A stretch of 64,000 nt of DNA from Aurifilum marmelostoma (taxonomy: Eukaryota; Ascomycota; Sordariomycetes; Diaporthales; Cryphonectriaceae), in the NCBI GenBank assembly GCA_027559495.1, contig JAMXSV010000004.1:733001-797000 (forward strand), written 5' to 3'. Positions 56,601 through 64,000 of the stretch are shown piece by piece. Position numbers and translations under genes: made by a program. The notes beneath the pieces are model-generated. The model was not told the origin of the DNA. It saw only the letters and a program-made list of their open reading frames with translations, and made no database searches. Position 1 is the stretch's first letter, and the number at the start of each line of letters is the position of its first letter.

Positions 56601-57615
56601 GTGGCTTGCTTCCATCCCGCAAGTCCAAGCCACGGGGTTGGGCAAAAGCTGCCCGGGAACTGCATGAATGCGAGCTAGCATGAGCAAGGAACGACGGGCG
56701 GTTTGGCCTATGGGGCTTTCCAAGGCATTCACCTGTCATTCGATCGTCCTCAGCGCCTAAGAAAAACAGGGATTCACTGGGGATGGGGAGGGATTTGAGC
56801 TGAGGATCATGACCAGGCACAAGGGGTCGAGGGCTGCAAATCTTGAAGTTACTTTTTTTTTCCCCTTCTTCCCTCGCATACGATTACGAGCCACGTGCAA
56901 GGGCCCGGGGTGGACTGCCTGGGACCATCACAACAGAGAGGGGTAGCAACGGCAAGCCCGTCACATAGAGAGAGAGAGAGAAAGAGAGAGAGATGATGCG
57001 GTCATCTCTTGTCCTTTTTCCCATGCACACTATACACTTGGTGTCTGAAACCCCCACCTGTCTGGGTGCTTTGGGGTTCTGCGCGACGATTCTGTGTGCT
57101 CAGCGCGGCACAGATTGCCGATCTCGGCAGGGCCAAAAGAAGAATCAAAAGCAATAATAAGTACTCCGTACTGTAGGAAGAGCAACGGTCGATGGTGGTC
57201 AGGGTGTTGTGGTGGTGAGCCGCAACTAGATTGGTCCTCCAGAGAAGCTCCTGTGTGCCATCCCCTGGCCCCGTCCCCGTCCCCCCCCTCTCACCCCCCC
57301 CCTCAGCAGCGCTGCAGGCAGGCAGCACACGAGGGTTCTTTTCTGGGGGTGCAAGACACGACCCGCTTCCTCAGTGTCCCGCTCTTTTCGTCCCTCTTTC
57401 CTCCTTCGCTGCATGATCACCCAGTTCCCACATGGACCTGCTGTCATTTCGGGACTTTGCTTGCTACGGCCAGTACCCTTTCACCTTGGGAAATCATCCT
57501 GCCTGATCGTCAGTGATCGATAGAAACAGTCCCACACGGCTCTCAAGATCGAAATCTAGGGTTATCCAAGATCTATGTCGCGTACAGTAGCAATCAAGGG
57601 GCCTGTCACTTTTAT

Positions 57616-57652
<37 letters not shown>

Positions 57653-59677
57653 TCCCTATCTGTGTGTGCGCGTATCCACCCCACCCCTACACACCCTCTC
57701 TCTTCTCAGTCATTCTCCTCAAGATCTCGCCCACTTTTCCCATCAGGTACCTGCTGTATACTCTCTCCCGCCCGTGTGTGTTTCTGAGAACCCGTCAGCC
57801 CTAGCAGGGAACCCCCCTTCTGATCAGACGGCTTCAGATAACTTGTTGCTTTTTCTAAATGATCCGACTCATCTATTCTCTGGCCGTGCTTTGGCCCACC
57901 CGCCAGCGCCACGAGGGGACCAGGGCCGTCTTTTCTGGCCGCACGTACACTGCTTGCCACCCCGTTACATGTCATTTTGCCCTGCCTGTCTTCTTTTGGC
58001 GCGCCTCTCAACCAGAAACTTGTTCCCGCCCTCTGCACCCGCTCAGCTGAGTGTCTTGCTTGCTTTTCCCTACGGCTTGTCGCTCCCTCTACAAATCACA
58101 ATTCACACTTTTGGCCTTGTTTAATTGCTTGTGCACGGCCCCTTCGGTCGTGGGTCGCGCGCGAGTTGCATCACCGTTCTTTTCTTCGGCCTGCCTATAC
58201 TTACTTGCCGCCCTCTCCATAATTAACAGAAACAACATACGGAGAGAGAGAGCACGAGGGTGGCAGGGTTTGGAGATGTTGATTCTGCCTTCTGCTGCAT
58301 GCTCTTGGCCAACTTTGGGGCCACTGTTCCAGCACGTTCTGCCTCGACCTGCCGCCCTCTTTCCGCTTCCTGGCCATAGACTGATACGGTTGGTCCCTGG
58401 CTGGTGCCCTCCCTCTCAGGTCCCCCCCCCCCCCCCTTCTCCCTCCTCCCTGCCCACGTCCGAGACCTCACTGCTGCTCATCAGCTGGACATGCGTGATA
58501 TCAGCATATCTTGCATGTCCTGTCACATATCACTTTCTCTGTGTGTGTGTGTTTTCAGACATGATAAACTTCGTCCAACAGCAACAACAACAACAACACC
58601 AACATGATCAACACCGCAACAAGTGAGACCATGTTTATACACCGAAAATGTACCGATTGTCTCACCTTTTAGTGGACAAAGCAAAAATAAGATCACCTCC
58701 CAGCAAATCGCCTGGCGGCTACGGATTCCCTAGCATTGCCTAGCCCCAACCCCCGACGAGACAAGAGATAGGCGTGAAATGTCTCGCACGGCTGGCTAAC
58801 CGGATGGACAGCCCGCACCACCCCCTCATTAATTATTGCTCACTAGAACCACCCATCGCCCAACTGAAAGTACCCAGCCGGCCCCCAAACATGTCGGCGT
58901 CACCTAGGCAGAAGGAAAGTTGGGACACTACGAGCAGCCCAATCCCCACTCTCACTCATCACTTGTCGTATTGGGCTTCGCTCCTGTTTTCTCCCGTGGC
59001 AAGAAGAAGCAGGCAGCCCCAGGGAAGCAAGAAAGAGAAAAAGGAGGGGGGGGGGGGGAGGAGGAAAGAGAGCGCGTTGTTGGTTGTGATATGATGTGAA
59101 GAGGTTCTGACCAACGCCTCTCTTGCAATTCATCCATAGAGGTATTAATAAAGGACTGGGAAGGGCGAGTTTCCCCCTTCATTATGACCGCTTTCCCTGT
59201 TATCTCCTCATGGGGGACAGGCCATCTCGACGCCAGAGTCAACAAAAATTATCCCAATAGTACCTTTGGTTCCTTGTATCGCCTCACTTAATTTTGAGTT
59301 CTTACCTACCACGAGTGAACGAGATACTCCCACCCACCTTCAGTACGCTTACGGACGACCTTGGCCGGACATAGCACCGGCAAGGTACCATTGCAGGCAG
59401 CCAGACAGCACAATCCAGAAGGACCACCCAACCCTGTCAAGGGAACAGGAACCAAGCCAGTCTGTAATCAGCGCCTGATTCTTTCTGGAAATCGGCCTCA
59501 CCTCAGATCTCGTGGTTGGTGTGTGACTGTGTCTGTGTGGGTGTGGATGTGGAGGTACGGTTCCACACGCTCTGTCTCTTGACCGGGCAATTATTATTGC
59601 TTATACGGAAACTATCTCAGACACAAAAGCCTGCCGTGCAACCCGCCCTTCCACGGATTGGATGACACTGCGGGATC
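50692..59677. other. Gene-poor 9-kb region
   Basis: No supportable gene. AT-rich at 50692-50850. Homopolymer C runs lie at 52981-52992, 56313-56336 and 58422-58438, a (CA)n run at 57618-57649, and GA-repeats near 56969-56993 and 58241-58254. From about 57240 to 58560 the plus strand is strongly pyrimidine-rich, ending in a 21-codon glutamine-rich ORF at 58561 (MINFVQQQ...). The longest frames are GTG/CTG-initiated or low complexity. Confidence 0.5.
57618..57649 (+). repeat. (CA)n microsatellite
   Basis: About 16 uninterrupted CA units. Confidence 0.95.
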
Positions 59678-60346
59678 ATGTGTCACCAGACCATCTGGAC
59701 GCTGCCTTGTGAGCATGTCCTCAAGAGCTTGTACACCTGTGCCAACGCACAGAGGGTGGTGAACAAGACCAGCCGCCGGAAGGCGGCACGAGCTTCTTCA
59801 GGCGCCCGCGGAAGTACCAGAAAGAGACCGTCTATTATGGACACAAAGGTAAGAATATCATTACCTGGGTGGGAAGAGAGGATTTCCCACCACCTCCCCT
59901 TCCCCCTCCCCCCCCCTTTCTTCCTTTCTTCCCCAGTAAATAAGCGAGAAATACTGCCAACAACCCGGAAGACATATGAGAACTAAAAGAGTGAAATGAT
60001 TCTAATGACCATCCCTATCCACCAGACAAAGACGAAAGAGCAGACACGCCTGGAGCCCTGCTCCAAGCTCACGACCAACGTGCAGCGCTACCCGATCCCG
60101 CCTAGCCTCAAGGACGATCCCCTGGCGGCGGCCAAGTCGCCTCTGCAGCCAGCCTGCACCGTCGCCGACTGCCCCTACCGGGCGCACCAGGGACACTGGA
60201 ACTGCTGCTGGTGTGGCAAGGTGGGAAACACGGAGGGCAGGTGCAGCTGCATCATGATCTTTGGACAGCTCCTGGTGCCCTGCGAGCATGTCTGCTGCGA
60301 GACGTGTACCCACACGGAACAGGATGACCTGGCCCAACTGAGATGA
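59678..60346 (+). CDS. Small cysteine-rich protein, 2 exons, unknown function
   Basis: Exons 59678-59848 and 60026-60346, intron GTAAGA...CACCAG of 177 bp, phase 0; 163 aa. The start MCHQTIWTLPCEHVLKSLYT and the C-terminal half are cysteine- and histidine-rich: CTVADCPYRAHQGHWNCCWC, GKVGNTEGRCSC, and PCEHVCCETCTH. The spacing suggests two or three zinc sites; no named domain fits. The middle is basic (SRRKAARAS...RKRPS). It has no signal peptide. The MC-x8-C-x-H opening resembles that of the gene at 24790, though the rest differs. Confidence 0.7.
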
Positions 60347-62077
60347 ATTTGCTTCTGGCGGGTGGCCTGCTGTCAAAGAGCCTGGAGCTTTGTACGACTT
60401 GACCATACTGTCTGTAGAAGGACCTACATAGTTACATGACTAGCTGTCAAAGAGTTTTTTTTTTTCACCCGGTGCAACGTTGAGCATTACCTATTACATC
60501 ATGAAAATAGAAGTATTAGCATGTGAAGTTTTTGTTTTCTTTTGTCTCTGGCTATCTCGGTAAGAAGATACCTGCACAGAAGCAAGGATACAGCAACACT
60601 CGCTGTCCAGGTTGTGATAGAGTCCTCCTCTAGCCTTGGAATATCCCCCTCTCATTCACTACCCAAACTGTATTAGTGGGAACATACTGTAGGGATAACC
60701 AGGTTCTCTCGAGCATGACAAGCAGCAGCAGAATACCCCTGGCACCAAAGAGGATTCTGGAACCTCTACGTCCAGCGAGAGAGAGAGAGAGAATGAAGAT
60801 CGGTCCAATGTTTCCACGAGAGTGGAGAGTCGCGGGGGCAGCTAAGCCTGGACTTACGGCAAGCGTAAGAAGGCAAGAGACATCAGTGGAAGACTGGCCA
60901 CTACGTCCGTAGCCATATGTATTTCTGTCTGACTTAGGGCGTAAGGATGTAGTACGCTTTTTCAGAAGTCCATGGCATGATCTTGATGCAATGCCTTGGC
61001 ACTAACGTCGCTGGTTCGTAGAGCTTTCTTTGGTCTCCCCCCCCCCAGGCCGATCCTGCGCGTCTGCTGTCCTAGCAGATGAGCCATGAATGAGGCCTTA
61101 CCATGGAGGGGGCCACTAAGAGCAGGGGTGGAGCCAACCGGCTGTCTTGTGCTTGCCAGCGGGACATACCGATACCAGGTGGATCCCAGGATACTATTTG
61201 TACATAGTAAGAGGACAATCTTGAGTGGCCGGGGGGGGGGGGGAGGTGGGGGGGGGGCACTATGCATGCTGTCACGCCAAGTAGGTCGATGCCCGCTCAG
61301 CTGTGACGTACGGGTACATGCTGCTGACCCAGGAGACAGAGAGAGAAGAGGAAGAGAAGAAAAAGGGAAGAAAAAAAGAAAAAAACGAGAGAGAGAATAA
61401 GAGGAAATTTACTGGAAAATGCAGGGTATCATGTCAAAATTATCGTGTCACGTTGAGGTGCTGGTGAAAGTCCCTTGTGCAGAATCTTGCAATACCATCG
61501 ACCTGGGGCGAGAAGGAGGGGCGGGAAGGGTAGAGAGAGGAGAGAGAGGGCAACCCAAAAAAAAAAAAAAAAAAACATCCCTGAACATGCATATTGTCAA
61601 ACTCACAAGATCCCTCGTATAACATAGCCGTGTAATGCTTCTTGACCGAGAACAGATAAACCAACTGGATCCTTTGCTCCACAATACCTTGGACAATTGG
61701 AACAATACTTACAGCACGGTCACTTTCGAGAGCGAGATCGCTCGACGAGGCCGTGCTTGGGACAGGAGACTGCGAGAGAGGATCCTTCACTCCTGGACTT
61801 CTGGACTGATGACAGGACAAAAGGCGCGAGGAGGGGTAGTACAAGCACCTCCTCATCATAAATCAGGCCTCCCCCGCTCGACCTGACAGCAATTTGATCT
61901 CCTTCGTCTGCTCTCTACCTGACACGGGACTCTGAGATCATTCCCCCCTCTTTCGTCTTCAGAATCACCTTGTGCCGTTTGGTGGTGATCTGAGGTCTCT
62001 CTCTGCTTCACCCTGTCAAATCCCCATAGTCTCTTTGCAAACCATCACGCAGTCTTGATTCTTTCGGGCATTTCACC
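60347..62077. other. Intergenic, G-rich tracts
   Basis: 1.7 kb with G13 at 61231-61243 and G10 at 61248-61257 separated by AGGT, an A-run near 61557-61575, and an A/G-rich stretch near 61335-61395. No gene seen. A C/T-rich part near 61890-62070 may be the leader of the next gene. Confidence 0.5.
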
Positions 62078-63156
62078 ATGTATCATCCCATGTTGCGTCC
62101 TCTTCTGCGTCAGCCACGGGAGTACATCCCAGGAGGGCGGCCCGGCGACGTGGATCTGAAGCAGATCTCGGACGACTCCCTCAGACTCCCAGAGAGGGTT
62201 TGTGACGAGATCATCAGTGAGTAAAACGTTTCATGATCTACTATATGTCCACTCTGGGCTGTTCTCGACTAACATCACACACCTTCAGCCACTCCGGTCC
62301 CGGTCGTACCTCTGCATCGCCATCGCGTTCAGCTTCCCCCGGCCCAGAAGCTGCTTGAAGACGTGAGCCCTTTCCCCGTCTTCAAGGGATGGTCGCTTGC
62401 GAGCCGCAAGGTTTGCCGCGAGCCGGTGCCTATCATGACCGCGGGTGCCCCCTACCCCGACAGCGGGCCCACCAAGCTCGAGGTCCAGGCCATGGAGGAA
62501 CACTTCAAGGACCGCCCCCAGTTCGTCGGCCCGGACATGCTGTTCCTCGTCTACCACAAGGACGACCATAACCTCTGCTGGGCCCAGGTCTGCTGGGAGT
62601 TCTTCTACTACAAGAACAAGATCAACAAGGACGCGGACCTCGACGTCATGAAGTCCCTCTACTACAGCGACCGCGAGGCCAGCCCGGTGCTGTCGGCCGA
62701 CAAGCACTGCCTCAAGTTCGTCTACCGGCGGGGCAAGTGGTGGGAGCTCCTGGGATACCGCCAGGACGGAGAGGACACTGGTATCGCCGACCGGTACCCT
62801 GAGGAGGTGCTGTTCTTTTGGGACAGTCACGTCAAACACTTTCTCCGCGAGGAGCATGTGGAGGCATTCCACAAGAAGGCTAAGATGAACGGTACGTCAG
62901 AGAAAGACAACATGCACTCCTTTTATGTGTAGTAGGGATCTGTGGCTAACCAATGACCCCTTCGTGAACAGCCCAGATCCGGGCCGAGCAGAGAGCCCAG
63001 CGTGGTGTTCCTCAGTGGATGCCCGAGAACAAGGTGTCTCGGGGTTGTAAGTACTTATGAATACATCTTTGGAAGTGTTGAATAGCTTCATCATTAACGA
63101 CAACACCAACAGGGCTGTGCCTGGAGCAGCACAAGGAGCGAAGCGGATTCTCCTAA
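62078..63156 (+). CDS. Conserved-looking protein of unknown function, 4 exons
   Basis: Exons 62078-62216, 62289-62891, 62972-63046 and 63113-63156; 286 aa. Start MYHPMLRPLLRQPREYIPGG; the first intron is GTGAGT...CTTCAG, the second GTACGT...GAACAG, the third GTAAGT...CAACAG with a TTAAC branch-like site; all phases join. If the last intron is not used the protein ends three codons later as CKYL. The middle has VSPFPVFKGWSLASRKVCRE, VGPDMLFLVYHKDD, CWEFFYYKNKINKDADLDVM and VYRRGKWWELLGYRQDGEDT, followed by EEVLFFWDSHVKHFLREEHV, and is globular with many aromatic residues. No named domain is recognised. The last part (AQIRAEQRAQRGVPQWMPE) is charged and helical. Confidence 0.75.
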
Positions 63157-64000
63157 GAGGATTCACAATCCTTTTGTGGGAACATGAACGGCACGGATAC
63201 TGGTCTCAAAACAGAATGGATATTCGCTACTTGCGTCTTAAGAGAAGGTGTTCCTGTCATCCTGCATTGGGGGTAACTAAGGTACTCATGTGTTTCAGCA
63301 CATTGACGGTAAAACAGGTTGTTGGTATGGGGATAGTGTTCGTATTCTGGTTGAATTTAGATAGATGGTTATGACTTTCTCACTGCTCGAAGACAGAACT
63401 CGAAGGGAAACAAGAAAATCAAAATAGTTCGTCTCTTGGATTAGGTAGTTACATCGCCGAACGAGGCATAATATTTAGATAGTGTTTAGACGTCTTTGCT
63501 CATCTTGCTCTGCTGTGCTATGCTACGTACTTGCAGTGCTTTGCAGTTTCACCTTTGTAGAACTGGTAGTCTTCATAAGATCTAGGCTGATCCGAGACTT
63601 GACTACATCCCATGGCAAAGTGTTGGGGCCTCACAGCATGAACCTCTGGGGGTGGTGACGATTGGGGTGAGCGTCGCACCGCTAACATGAGTACGTAGTG
63701 GTAGTGATTCACGCTTGGGCTAGCCCTACCCGCCGAATAAAGGGTACGGCGGCCATTCTACGGAGTGATAGACAGAGCTACTATGGGATGGTATGGCTAG
63801 AGCTGGTTTTCCAAATCATTCAGGTCGAGACAGGGCATGGATCGTCACCCTAGTTGCCTAGCATAAGGGGTTACGCGAGGGCCAAGCACTGAAGTGCCCA
63901 AAAGTGAGGCCCAGTCTGGCCGATCAGAAGATACGGTGTGCCTTCTGGGCTTAGAACGAAGCACAAGTACAGGACAGCCATGATTTCCATGACCAGAAAC
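63157..64000. other. 3' flank, no gene seen
   Basis: No ORF with coding features and no tRNA or rRNA that I recognise up to the window end. Confidence 0.45.

Overview
The window comes from a filamentous ascomycete (Pezizomycotina, most likely Sordariomycetes; I cannot name the species). Evidence: several genes carry short spliceosomal introns with GTAAGT-like donors and TAG/CAG acceptors, the conserved genes are eukaryotic (ribosomal proteins, SLU7, CWC24, REV3, a NUM1/ApsA-type protein), and a degenerate transposon carries C-to-T-type stop codons of the kind left by repeat-induced point mutation (RIP).

Layout. Bases 1-17200 are a compact housekeeping block: rpl21 (-) and rps9 (+) are divergent over a 316-bp gap, slu7 (-) and REV3 (+) are divergent over a 453-bp gap, and REV3 converges on a large NUM1/ApsA-like cortical anchor gene (-). 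Bases 17.2-28.3 kb are almost gene-free, with homopolymers, dinucleotide repeats and one small cysteine-rich ORF near 24.8 kb. Bases 28.3-35 kb hold CWC24 (-, with an apparent frameshift), an uncharacterised tryptophan-motif protein (+) preceded by an overlapping upstream ORF, and an HNH_2-like protein (-). Bases 35-42.3 kb are gene-poor and hold two tandem repeats and short telomere-like words. Bases 42.3-50.7 kb are the accessory heart of the window: two paralogues of an uncharacterised fungal family (about 370 aa, the first broken by one base in a C run) flank a degenerate Helitron, a second RIP-like coding remnant, a 43-bp iteron-like array and a large imperfect palindrome; a ten-unit zinc-finger-like gene follows. 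Bases 50.7-59.6 kb are gene-poor. Bases 59.6-63.2 kb carry a second small cysteine-rich gene and a four-exon conserved-looking gene of unknown function.

How the genes relate. SLU7 and CWC24 both act in pre-mRNA splicing but lie 24 kb apart. rpl21 and rps9 probably share a bidirectional promoter. The other housekeeping genes are not functionally linked. The 42-51 kb island (paralogue pair, Helitron debris, finger array) is the part least explained by known biology. Exon boundaries were read by eye from splice motifs, frame continuity and family conservation, with no transcript evidence.
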